A stretch of DNA of 11,590 bases, taken from positions 1 to 11,590 of the forward strand of contig CAZUAY010000121.1 of assembly GCA_964618405.1 (NCBI GenBank). The letters are read 5' to 3'. Of the stretch, positions 1 through 7,211 are shown one piece after another. This stretch comes from JBBQIY01 sp964618405. GTDB lineage: Bacteria > Verrucomicrobiota > Kiritimatiellia > RFP12 > UBA3636. Made by a program: the position numbers and the translations under genes. The notes beneath the pieces were generated by a model. The model searched no databases. It had not been told where the DNA came from and saw nothing but the letters and a program-made list of their open reading frames with translations. The first letter of the stretch is position 1; each line of letters opens with the position of its first letter.

Positions 1-21
1 CGCCGAACAGAAAACTTCGGT

Positions 22-1275
22 TTAGCGAGCTGCAGGCGCACGTGGCGCGCCCGCTTTGCCGTACTTTCGCTTGATGCGGGAAGGGCCGGACCAGTTGCGT
101 TGGCCGCCGCTTCCGCTCTTCTCACGACCCCGGCCTCCGCCACCCATCGTACGGCACTCTTCGCGCGAAATGCCGTTGAACTCGAACTGCATCTTGAGCG
201 TCCGCTCAAACTGCGCGAGCTTCCCATGATCTTCGGGCGCAGCAAATACCATCGAGATTCCGGACTTGCCCGCACGCGCCGTTCGGCCGCTACGGTGCGT
301 ATAGGTCTCGGCATCTTCAGAGATATCAAAATGCACGATGTGCGTCACGTCACTCACATCGAGACCACGCGATGCAACGTCGGTTGCGAAAAGGATCTGG
401 ATTTCGTGGTTGCGGAACGACTTCATCACGCGGTCGCGTTGTTGCTGCGTCAGGTCGCCATGTAGCGCCCCAACAGAATAGCCGTGCTCGGCAAAAAGCT
501 TTGCCGTCGTGCGTACATTGCTACGCGTGCGGCGGAAGACGAGACCAAAAAACTCGGGCGTGTCATCCACAAGCTTGCGCAACGCTGCACCGCGCTCTGT
601 CGGCGCCTTGAAGGTTACGCAGACATGCTTGATGTCTGGCGGCGGCTGACTATTGACCACGTTGATCTCAATCGGATTCTCGAGGAGGCGGTGTGCACAC
701 TGTGCCACGCGCTTCTCCATCGTCGCTGAGAACATCCAGGTCGAAGCAGTCTTCGGAACCGCATCCATGATCTGCTCAAGATCTTCTTGAAAACCCATCT
801 GCAACATTTCGTCAGCTTCATCAAGCACCACGCCGCGCACCGATGAAAGATTCGCTGCACCACGATCCATGAGGTCAAGCAAACGTCCCGGTGTTGCCAC
901 AAGGATCGACACACCCCGATAAAGCTCCATCATCTGGAATTTGATATTGGCACCGCCGTAGACAGAAAGAATGCGTACATCCTTGATGAACTTTGAGTAG
1001 TTACGTAGGTCAGACGAAATCTGCATGCAAAGCTCGCGCGTTGGGCTGAGAATTAAAAATTGCGGGTAACGGCCTTTGGGTGTCACCATGTTGAGCATGG
1101 GAAAACCGAAGGCGGCGGTCTTTCCAGATCCGGTGCTGGCCAAAGCCAGACAGTCACGATCCCCACTGATAAGTTGGGGAATCATTTGAGATTGGATCGG
1201 CATTGGGGTTTGGAAACCCAGCGCCTCGATGGCGCGCAAAAGTTCGGGCCTGAGGCCCATTTTAGTGAAACTCAT
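22..1275 (-). CDS. DEAD-box ATP-dependent RNA helicase (RhlE/DeaD-like)
   Basis: An RNA helicase that uses ATP to unwind short RNA duplexes, typically in ribosome assembly, mRNA decay or cold adaptation in the cytoplasm. From the chosen ATG it has 417 residues with all superfamily-2 motifs in order: a Q-motif region near residues 6-28 (Gln28 in PIQSQ), Walker A ASTGSGKT (46-53), PTREL (79-82), TPGR (128-131), DEAD (152-155), SAT (183-185), ATDVASRGLD (297-306) and HRSGRTARAG (327-336). A short tail of about 40 residues, rich in Gly, Arg, Lys and Ser, follows the core, as in RhlE-type helicases where such tails bind RNA. The reading frame is open 38 codons further upstream, but those residues do not resemble the family. 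The ATG at 1275 begins MSFTKMGL just before the Q motif, so I chose it, although its ribosome site is weak (GAGAAA). The gene stands alone about 620 bases after the hydrolase operon. Family is certain; the subfamily is less so. Confidence 0.95.
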   Translation of the reverse strand: MSFTKMGLRPELLRAIEALGFQTPMPIQSQMIPQLISGDRDCLALASTGSGKTAAFGFPMLNMVTPKGRYPQFLILSPTRELCMQISSDLRNYSKFIKDVRILSVYGGANIKFQMMELYRGVSILVATPGRLLDLMDRGAANLSSVRGVVLDEADEMLQMGFQEDLEQIMDAVPKTASTWMFSATMEKRVAQCAHRLLENPIEINVVNSQPPPDIKHVCVTFKAPTERGAALRKLVDDTPEFFGLVFRRTRSNVRTTAKLFAEHGYSVGALHGDLTQQQRDRVMKSFRNHEIQILFATDVASRGLDVSDVTHIVHFDISEDAETYTHRSGRTARAGKSGISMVFAAPEDHGKLAQFERTLKMQFEFNGISREECRTMGGGGRGREKSGSGGQRNWSGPSRIKRKYGKAGAPRAPAAR

Positions 1276-1421
1276 GATAACGTATTTCTCGTGGGGTGTT
1301 TTACACTCGCAACCAACCATAGGTTCGAGGCAGCCCCGTCTGAAATTACGCATCTGGAGCCAAAGGGGCGGAAAGAATGACAGATCCACTAAAAAAAAGC
1401 AAGAGATTTTTCGCTAAAAAA

Positions 1422-1442
1422 AGTTGCTAGTCGCGAGTTGCT
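1422..1442. repeat. Heptamer tandem repeat, 3 units
   Basis: Three contiguous 7-base units read AGTTGCT, AGTCGCG, AGTTGCT, followed by AG. They belong to the same degenerate heptamer family (about AGTYGCK) as 1479-1506 and 9347-9374, in the same orientation. The role is unknown. Short heptameric intergenic repeats are known in other bacteria, for example the STRR repeats of cyanobacteria, but I do not claim identity with those. Confidence 0.75.
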
Positions 1443-1449
1443 AGACTCC

Positions 1450-1464
1450 GGCCTCACCGAGGCC
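1450..1464. repeat. Short perfect hairpin between heptamer clusters
   Basis: GGCCTC and GAGGCC form a 6-bp stem with a 3-base loop (ACC). It lies between the two heptamer clusters and has no T-run on either side, so it is not a classical intrinsic terminator. Confidence 0.5.
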
Positions 1465-1478
1465 AGCCACAGAGGAGA

Positions 1479-1506
1479 AGTTGCGAGTTGTGAGTGGCGA
1501 GTTGCT
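1479..1506. repeat. Heptamer tandem repeat, 4 units
   Basis: Four contiguous 7-base units read AGTTGCG, AGTTGTG, AGTGGCG, AGTTGCT and then AG. The period is exactly seven and the same family recurs 36 bases away (1422-1442) and about 7.9 kb away (9347-9374). Confidence 0.75.
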
Positions 1507-1617
1507 AGGGAAGAGCTTGGGGTCATCAAAGTTGAGGAAATTTGGCTTTTATCCTAATCTTGCCTATAACGTCGAGTTTCGTTTCTAAAGGAAGTGGCCG
1601 TACCGAACGGAGCACGG

Positions 1618-1698
1618 GTTTGCTTCGCCTGTCTGCCGTTCCTGTACAGGCAGGCGTCTTCGCGTGCGACTTCGCAGAGGCTCGACAAAGTTTGCGAC
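1618..1698 (+). repeat. Dispersed intergenic repeat, copy A
   Basis: The 56-base core 1618-1673 matches the reverse complement of 9611-9666 at 52 of 56 positions by eye. After a variable stretch a second block (1683-1698, CGACAAAGTTTGCGAC) matches the reverse complement of 9586-9601 with one difference. The core contains the perfect palindrome CCTGTACAGG nested between CTGCC and GGCAG, so a single strand could fold. It is intergenic and has no plausible coding frame. It may be a REP-like or MITE-like element, but the family is unknown to me. Confidence 0.8.
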
Positions 1699-1820
1699 TT
1701 ATGTTGCGAGCGGCGTTATGTTGCATCCTCTTGTTTTAGGGCCTTTTTCTTTCAGTTTTACATTTGATCGTCCGGATTACGCAACCTAACGTGAGGCATG
1801 AAGTACCGCTCTTCTGATTA

Positions 1821-1850
1821 TGTAATCTTGAAGAATAACGCGAGATTACA
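1821..1850. repeat. Inverted repeat downstream of the hydrolase operon
   Basis: TGTAATCT (1821-1828) and AGATTACA (1843-1850) are perfect 8-base arms around 14 bases. It lies 43-72 bases after the stop codon of the last operon gene. No T-run follows on the minus strand, so it could be an mRNA 3'-end stem or a protein site; I cannot tell which. The motif CGAGATTA recurs at 1859. Confidence 0.4.
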
Positions 1851-1892
1851 GTGACGTTCGAGATTATGATTAAGACCTCTAACCCCTAGCAG

Positions 1893-2990
1893 CTAATCCC
1901 TTTTCAAGTGGATATCTAAAAAGGCGTAGGCGGCGGTACGCTGTTCATCCAAAAAACTGTGGCCGTGCGTGTGCAGTAAATTCTGGAAATTGGCACCGGC
2001 CCCCAGCAGGGTGTAGACAGAAGAAACGTTCCTCCCGAGATCTGAAAAAGCCGGTTGAGAAATCGCCTGTTCGTCGAGAACATAACCGCAGTCGTTAAGT
2101 GCTGTAATCATCATCATGGGTCGTGGCGCAGCGAGAGCCAAATACTCGTGCAGATCGATTGGGAACGGCTTGCCCGTCCAGCAGTAAGGGCGCAGGAGCG
2201 GTTGTCCCACCCACCAATTTGTTCGGGTCGTCGCAATGTTAAAGGGGTTCTTAGAGAGCCGGAAAGGCCAAAGGCCACAACTCGATACGCCCGCCTTGAT
2301 TCGCTCGTCCAGCGCCATGGCATGGATGGTAAGCCCTCCGCCCTGCGAATGGCCAATGCTGCCGATCTTTCCAGCATCGACTTCAGCGACCGTTTCTAGA
2401 AAGTCCACCGCGCGCGCCATATCCCATAAATCCTTGCCACGGGCAGACCATTTTGGATGCTTGACGTAAAACGGGCTGGTGTCGAAGGCCGTGTGTCCAT
2501 CAAAACATCGTTCGCCTGCACTCATCAAATCGTAGGCCAATGTGACGTATCCACGCTGAACCAAGTGCAGGGCATACGCGCGATCCTGACCCTTCTCGGT
2601 AGCCTCGCTACCAATTGTCTGCTCCTTGCCAATCGGTGTGGTCGGGTGGATGCAAATAACGGCAGGGCACTTTCCATGGCGGGTCTTGGGGATCAGCAGC
2701 CAAGCGAAGATCCGTTCGTCCGGCTCAACCGCATAGGAGACACGCCGCTTGAGGTAACTCCCACAGTCCTCTTCACCGAGATTCTCGGGAGCAAGGCGAC
2801 ACGTGACCGGCGGTTCAACCCCAAGCGTCTGCAAAAAAATCTCTCGCAGCGCGTTTGCCTTGATCTGCCAGCTCTCGGCATCGGCAAGCTTCTCGATCGA
2901 CGTTGCCGGATAACCCAGGGTCATGTCCTCGCCGCCAACACGGATATCGAGAAGATCATCAAAGGTGACGGGGATTTGAGTTGCATTCAT
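1893..2990 (-). CDS. Alpha/beta hydrolase, acetyl-xylan-esterase/dienelactone-hydrolase-like
   Basis: A 365-residue alpha/beta hydrolase, probably a carbohydrate esterase. The nucleophile elbow is GHSQGG with Ser215. The likely acid is Asp300 (in ALND), or less likely Asp306. The likely catalytic His is His344 in THGHSF near the C terminus, with His342 the alternative. The N-terminal strand HP at 115-116 fits the oxyanion-hole region. Length and layout fit the large single-domain bacterial hydrolases related to acetyl xylan esterases (Abhydrolase_7/AXE1-like). I see no signal peptide, so it is probably cytoplasmic. It starts 21 bases after the stop of the larger hydrolase upstream, with GGAG at 3002-3005, and so is probably co-transcribed and translated from its own site. 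It is the last gene of the operon. The substrate cannot be read from sequence; removal of acyl groups from imported sugars is a context-based guess. Confidence 0.85.
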   Translation of the reverse strand: MNATQIPVTFDDLLDIRVGGEDMTLGYPATSIEKLADAESWQIKANALREIFLQTLGVEPPVTCRLAPENLGEEDCGSYLKRRVSYAVEPDERIFAWLLIPKTRHGKCPAVICIHPTTPIGKEQTIGSEATEKGQDRAYALHLVQRGYVTLAYDLMSAGERCFDGHTAFDTSPFYVKHPKWSARGKDLWDMARAVDFLETVAEVDAGKIGSIGHSQGGGLTIHAMALDERIKAGVSSCGLWPFRLSKNPFNIATTRTNWWVGQPLLRPYCWTGKPFPIDLHEYLALAAPRPMMMITALNDCGYVLDEQAISQPAFSDLGRNVSSVYTLLGAGANFQNLLHTHGHSFLDEQRTAAYAFLDIHLKRD

Positions 2991-3011
2991 TCAGCACACG
3001 GCTCCAGTCTC

Positions 3012-4967
3012 TCAGGCCAAAATGCGCTTCATGGCGCTGCTCAGCGTGTTCGCTTTAATCAAATTTTGTGGACATCCAAGCCGCCCATAAACCCGCGTAG
3101 GCCAGTTCCAATTATTGTGTCCCGCCGTCACGAGAGCCACTTTGCGAGGCGCCATCAACCCGACGGCCTCCGGCATATCAAAGGCACGCAAAATTCCTAA
3201 AACCGGCGCGCCATCTAAATGGGTGCTGGGTACATCTTCGGCGATCACGCCCGTGATCCGCTCATCCAAGATCCCACGATACAAGGCGGCTACACCGGCG
3301 TCGCCACGACCGTGTAGATAGATCTCACAGTCCTTCACCTCTTCAAGACCCGCTATATAATCCAACGCCACGCCAATGTCGTGAAACGTCATCATCACGG
3401 GGGTCATGCCCACCAACGCCATGCACCGGACCAGGTAGGTCCGAACCGGCATCAACCAGGAACCCAATGGAACTGCATACGGCTCCGCTACAGGCGAATC
3501 GTTGCCGCCTAAGCGGGGTTCAAAACCGGCGTGCACAACAGACGTGCTGTCTTCTAACCCACAGCATACACTCGCCATGGCATGCATGGCAAACTGTCCT
3601 TCGCTACCGACACCCAGAACAAGTTTTTTCCGGACGTTAGGGCGACTCACAATCTGCATCCAGATTTCCACTCCGTCAACATGGCCGGCATGCACGCGAT
3701 TCAGAATCGGACCGACTTGGCTCCATTGCCAGTCGCCCTCGAGTTTCATGGAACCCTCGCGGTAGCCCTTAGCGTAAAAACCGGGAACCTTGGCCCGCAG
3801 AGTCTCGAGCGCCTGTCGCCGGACCTCCGGCCAATCAGCGGCCGTTTGAGGAAGCGGCAATGTGCCTCTCGTCGAGAGCAGATGTGGCAGGAGTTCCACC
3901 CGATTCGGCGAAGGCGGACACCCCCTGAAGATGCTCGTATCCGCTTCATCCAGTTCCAGTGCCCCCTTGGGCAACAGGGGCCGCTCGTCACCGGCAACAT
4001 AGCGATCAAACCACTTTTGCGTTTCCTCGCCGAACACAGGAGGATAGCCGTGGGGACCGGGACCGGCTAGCCACGCGCATCGTTCCTCTTCGCCATACAA
4101 AGCAAACACGGGTTTCGTGCGTTCAACCAGGGCACGGCTCTCGTCTGGATGGAAAATAGGATCATGATCCGCAATGCAAAAAAGCACGGCACGCGGCGCG
4201 ATCAATGCGGCATACTCACTAATATCCTTCTTGTAGATATTGTGTGGGTACATGCAATCGCATTGATCCATGACGTGACGATGACGGACGGCATCCAGCG
4301 GCGAACTAACACCACACAGCGTGGAAACGGCCTTCAAACGCTCATCGGCCACCGCCGTATGAAAACTACAGGCACCGCCACCCGAAACGCCCGTCACACC
4401 CAGACGTTCAGGATCAACCTGTGGATCAGCGGCGAGAATATCCAAGGCGCGCATCGCATTCCAGACTTCCGCACCCGCGGGTGTATAACCCAAAGCCAGC
4501 CAAGCCTCATGGCGATTCATGAGCGTCCCATGATGCTCGCCGGGGTTGTCGTTCTGTTCAATGGTATCGACAATCAAGCAAACATAGCCGCGCCGTGCCC
4601 ACATGATCGGATGGTAGTGATAGCCGTACGTCCCAATGGTACTGTGACCACACACATACAGCACGCCAGGTGCCTTTCCCTTCGGTAGCGGATCGGGATA
4701 ATAGATGCAAGCCGAGCTCCAGCAATCCGGCAAAATTTGGAAACCTATCTTTCGGGCGCGAAAACCTTGCCCTTTCAACTCGCCGTACTCGGTGACCTTC
4801 AAGTCGCAGCGTGGCGGCAAAGGATCGAGCCCGAGCGAATGCATGTATTGCTGGTGACGACGTGGGCGAAGGGTCTTCCACTCCTCCAGTGTCGTCACAT
4901 CCTTCAGCGCGACACGCGCCATTTCCACCGTCTCTCGAGCCAAGCTCTCCCATATCGTGATTCCCAT
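3012..4967 (-). CDS. Tandem alpha/beta hydrolase (acetyl-xylan-esterase-like) with degenerate second domain
   Basis: A 651-residue protein with two related halves. The N-terminal half (about 85-330) is a complete hydrolase: the nucleophile elbow is GVSGGG with Ser195, the likely acid is Asp267 or Asp269 in IADHDP, and the His is His306 in GPHGYP. The C-terminal half (about 420-645) repeats the fold pattern, but its elbow position reads HGRGDAG (552-558), with Gly where Ser is expected. The last strand ends in AGHNNWNW without an obvious catalytic His arrangement. It is probably structural or substrate-binding. Such two-domain AXE1-like proteins are frequent in planctomycetes and their relatives. 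The annotated ATG lies only two bases from the assembly gap and no ribosome site can be seen, so the true start could be upstream inside missing sequence. No signal peptide is visible in what remains. The next gene follows after 21 bases. An esterase acting on acylated sugars is likely; the substrate is unknown. Confidence 0.85.
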   Translation of the reverse strand: MGITIWESLARETVEMARVALKDVTTLEEWKTLRPRRHQQYMHSLGLDPLPPRCDLKVTEYGELKGQGFRARKIGFQILPDCWSSACIYYPDPLPKGKAPGVLYVCGHSTIGTYGYHYHPIMWARRGYVCLIVDTIEQNDNPGEHHGTLMNRHEAWLALGYTPAGAEVWNAMRALDILAADPQVDPERLGVTGVSGGGACSFHTAVADERLKAVSTLCGVSSPLDAVRHRHVMDQCDCMYPHNIYKKDISEYAALIAPRAVLFCIADHDPIFHPDESRALVERTKPVFALYGEEERCAWLAGPGPHGYPPVFGEETQKWFDRYVAGDERPLLPKGALELDEADTSIFRGCPPSPNRVELLPHLLSTRGTLPLPQTAADWPEVRRQALETLRAKVPGFYAKGYREGSMKLEGDWQWSQVGPILNRVHAGHVDGVEIWMQIVSRPNVRKKLVLGVGSEGQFAMHAMASVCCGLEDSTSVVHAGFEPRLGGNDSPVAEPYAVPLGSWLMPVRTYLVRCMALVGMTPVMMTFHDIGVALDYIAGLEEVKDCEIYLHGRGDAGVAALYRGILDERITGVIAEDVPSTHLDGAPVLGILRAFDMPEAVGLMAPRKVALVTAGHNNWNWPTRVYGRLGCPQNLIKANTLSSAMKRILA

Positions 4968-4969
4968 AA

Positions 4970-5069
4970 NNNNNNNNNNNNNNNNNNNNNNNNNNNNNNN
5001 NNNNNNNNNNNNNNNNNNNNNNNNNNNNNNNNNNNNNNNNNNNNNNNNNNNNNNNNNNNNNNNNNNNNN
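4970..5069. other. Assembly gap (100 N)
   Basis: A run of exactly 100 N, the conventional placeholder for a scaffold gap of unknown size. It removes the 3' end of the beta-helix gene and the 5' flank of the tandem hydrolase. One or more whole genes could be missing. An open frame that appears to continue across the N run into 4558 is an artefact of reading Ns. Confidence 0.97.
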
Positions 5070-6171
5070 GAGAAAAAATCGAGTTGGTTATCAAGAGAAT
5101 CTGGGTTGGATCGGTTGTTCTCGCTCGAATATGGACTCCGCCGCCGCCGCTAGAGGCTGTATTGCTAACGAGCGTGCAACTCTCAACATACAGAGGACCC
5201 GTGAGGCCGCAAAAAATTCCGCCACCAAGGGCACCAGGCGCGGCATGATTGCCGACGAACAAGCAGTTGCGGTAGATGCCCGGGCCGTTCGCACCGCCAC
5301 CTCCTGAACCTGCGTTTTTATATTTGTCAGTCCTGTTGTCACGATACGTACAATACTGAAAGAGATGGTTGGCGGTTCCGCCGGAGGATTCAATGTAGGT
5401 CGCACCCCCAACCTCGCTAGCATGGTTGCGTTCGAACACGCAATGCGTCAGCAAAATCGACCCAGTACTGCGCAGATAGAGTGCACCGCCGGCACCGATG
5501 CTGGGGCCCGACACCAAATTCGTAGCGGCATTATCGCTGAACACACAGTTCGTCACAGTCAAGTTTTAACGCGGATGCGTTTGCAGATGCGTATAACCCT
5601 CCGCCCTTGGCGACTTTATTTGTGTCTTGTGCGAAGGCGTATTATGGGTAATCACGCAATCTCGCAACGTGGCATCCCACGCCGCATAGTTCAGGGGAAA
5701 AGTAAGATAGATTCCAGCCCCGGCCGCATCGGCACCAACATCTGCAGACAAAACGCAATTTGAAATCGTGAGGCCTTCCAGCAACAACGTGGCGGTAGTC
5801 GTAACATCCCGATTGACGGCGATGCCGCGGTTGACACCCTGACCGTCGATTAGGACACGTCCCGGAACGTCGTTAGTCGCCCGCAAGTTCAATAGCTTTT
5901 TATGTAGATAGACCACATTATCGAAGCCGGCATAATTCGTCGGGGTCGCCGTCGCAACGTAAGTGCCCGGTCGGATCCAGATCGTATCCCCTTCCGCGGC
6001 AGCATTGACAGCGTCTTGAATGTTGTCGGCCGCCTTATCCCAACCATTGGTGTAGGGATGCACAGGCGTCGCCGCCGCCTGCCACACATAGCGATCCACG
6101 GCTTGAGCCGATCCGGAAAGGATCAATCCCAACCCCGTTACAAATGCCATAAAACTTAAAGAACTTTTCAT
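5070..6171 (-). CDS. Secreted right-handed beta-helix protein, frame-disrupted and 3'-truncated by the gap
   Basis: An exported parallel beta-helix protein of the choice-of-anchor/pectate-lyase-like type, probably surface-bound or secreted. Translation starts at an ATG with a perfect AAGGAGG 8 bases upstream. The start gives a signal peptide: MKSS, a hydrophobic core, then a cleavage site after SGSAQA. There follows VDRYVW, NIQDAVNAAAEGDTIWIRPGTY (the usual entry coil of this family) and repeated coils such as DCVITHN, TNCVFSDN, THCVFERN, CTLVSNT, each with Gly-rich turns. Reading straight through meets TAA at 5566-5568. Between about 5563 and 5640 another frame gives a much better beta-helix segment (VAKGGGLYASANASAL). 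This suggests a missing base near 5635-5640 and an extra A in the run at 5564-5567, which cancel out. Either these are sequencing errors or the gene is decaying. The last visible residues are ITNSIFS at the gap; the anchoring domain is not visible. It starts 35 bases after the aldolase stop. Confidence 0.75.
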
Positions 6172-6179
6172 CGTAGAAT

Positions 6180-6186
6180 CCTCCTT
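6180..6186 (-). promoter_or_regulatory. Strong ribosome binding site of the beta-helix gene
   Basis: AAGGAGG on the minus strand with an 8-base spacer to the ATG at 6171. It decides the start: the in-frame TTG at 6192 would place this site inside the coding region and in front of the signal peptide. Confidence 0.85.
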
Positions 6187-6206
6187 GAACAATCTTTTTT
6201 ACTAGG

Positions 6207-7202
6207 TTACGTCTGACAGCTTGTGTAGCCAATCAGGTGTAAGTTTAACATACTGAGTGCTTCCTGTACACGGTCGCGTTCATTCTGCTGGAACCGGTGA
6301 AAGGGCTCAGCCATGAAATCATCGCAGATTCGCATCAGGTTCAATGCACACTTAATGCCTTTGATGAGACTCGATGGATGGTGTCCCACACCAAAAATGC
6401 TTTTCTTGATCTGCATAATCTTCTCGTGAAGATGCCGAACGCTCGCAATATCCTCTTTCATGGCTGCATCGTACAGGTTTACGTAGAGCGACGGATAGAG
6501 ATTGGCACCGGCACTGACACCGCCATTCCCGCCCATGAGCAGTGATGCGCCCATCAGTTCGTCCGGCCCCATCAGCAGGCTCAGATCGGGCCTGTGGCGG
6601 AACAGCTCTTGAATTTGATGAAAGTAACTCATGTCCCCAGAACTGTCTTTGAGTCCAATGATACCCTCGAGTTTAATCAGCGATGCCACGACATCAGGGG
6701 TGAAGCTCGTCTTGGTCAGGCCAGGCATGTTGTACAAAACAAGCGGTAGCGACAATCGTACAACTAAATGCTCGATGTACTCTTGAAGCTCGGGCTGTCC
6801 GGCAGCAAAATAATAGGGTGGCGCGGTCACAACGGCGGCCGCCCCCATGTCATGGGCGTACGCCGCGATTTCGAGTTGTTCGGTAAATGCTGTGTCGGTA
6901 ATGCCAACCAATACCGGAACTCGACCCACGACCTGTCGACAGACTCGACGGATCAGATCCATGCGCAAGTTGTGACTCAAACTTGGGCCTTCTCCTGTGG
7001 TACCGAGAATGAACAAACCATGTACCCCTCCACCCAGAATGTGCTCGAGTAGGCGTTCAAGACCTTCAATATCGAGTTCGTCCGGTGCTAGTAAAGGCGT
7101 GACCATGGGCGGCACGATACCGCGCAGGAATGGCGATGGAGCGGCATCGGGAGACGAAGCTTTATTCTGATTTTTCATTGCATGTTTTGCGTTCGGGGGC
7201 AT
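6207..7202 (-). CDS. DapA/NanA-family aldolase (dihydrodipicolinate synthase superfamily)
   Basis: A class I, Schiff-base aldolase of the DHDPS/N-acetylneuraminate lyase superfamily, cytoplasmic and normally a (beta/alpha)8 barrel. Of its 331 residues the first 25 or so form an unusual Ser/Pro/Asn-rich lead before the barrel starts at FLRGIVPPMVTP. Key motifs are GTTGE (67-71), which binds the substrate carboxylate, the catalytic Tyr157 in YNMP and the Schiff-base Lys185 in GLKDSSGD. The segment after the Tyr reads YNMPGLTKT and lacks the Arg that true DHDPS carries there (YNVPSRT). This argues against lysine biosynthesis and for cleavage of a 2-keto-3-deoxy sugar acid or sialic acid. GTTGE, however, is more DHDPS-like than the GSTGE of classical NanA. 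It begins 9 bases after the stop of the glycosidase-like gene, so the two are tightly coupled. ATG 7202 is preferred; ATG 7178 is possible and would remove eight lead residues. Confidence 0.88.
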   Translation of the reverse strand: MPPNAKHAMKNQNKASSPDAAPSPFLRGIVPPMVTPLLAPDELDIEGLERLLEHILGGGVHGLFILGTTGEGPSLSHNLRMDLIRRVCRQVVGRVPVLVGITDTAFTEQLEIAAYAHDMGAAAVVTAPPYYFAAGQPELQEYIEHLVVRLSLPLVLYNMPGLTKTSFTPDVVASLIKLEGIIGLKDSSGDMSYFHQIQELFRHRPDLSLLMGPDELMGASLLMGGNGGVSAGANLYPSLYVNLYDAAMKEDIASVRHLHEKIMQIKKSIFGVGHHPSSLIKGIKCALNLMRICDDFMAEPFHRFQQNERDRVQEALSMLNLHLIGYTSCQT

Positions 7203-7211
7203 CTTGATTCT

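Larger units (their letters stand above)
1276..1892. other. Intergenic region with repeats and dyads, no convincing gene
   Basis: About 617 bases between the hydrolase stop and the helicase start. Open frames of about 65 codons occur on both strands here but look like chance readings through repeats. The stretch holds two heptamer clusters (1422-1442 and 1479-1506) separated by a GGCCTC/GAGGCC hairpin (1450-1464). It also holds a copy of a dispersed repeat (1618-1698), a 9-base direct repeat TTATGTTGC at 1699 and 1716, and an 8-bp dyad at 1821-1850. Any promoter of the helicase must lie in the helicase-proximal part, but I could not pick out convincing -35/-10 boxes. Confidence 0.7.

Noticed and set aside
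1276..1389. N-terminal extension of the helicase by 38 residues
   Set aside because: The extra residues do not resemble helicase N termini, and the ATG at 1275 puts the Q motif at the usual distance.
1389..1415. A stem followed by eight T on the minus strand, like an intrinsic terminator
   Set aside because: The stem is A/T-rich with several mismatches. I could not support a stable hairpin, so the T-run alone is not enough.
1562..1724. Resemblance to an integron attC site (ATAACG near 1566, CGTTATG near 1714)
   Set aside because: The right end GTTATGT does not fit GTTRRRY, the inner stem is not symmetric, and there is no cassette or integrase in view.
2457..3200. A 247-codon plus-strand frame
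   Set aside because: It is antisense to two hydrolases with intact catalytic motifs and has no recognisable domain.
4558..5562. A 334-codon frame that seems to join beta-helix coils to another sequence across the N run
   Set aside because: It reads through 100 N as if they were codons. Beyond the gap it lies antisense in frame to the tandem hydrolase, which has clear catalytic motifs in its own frame.
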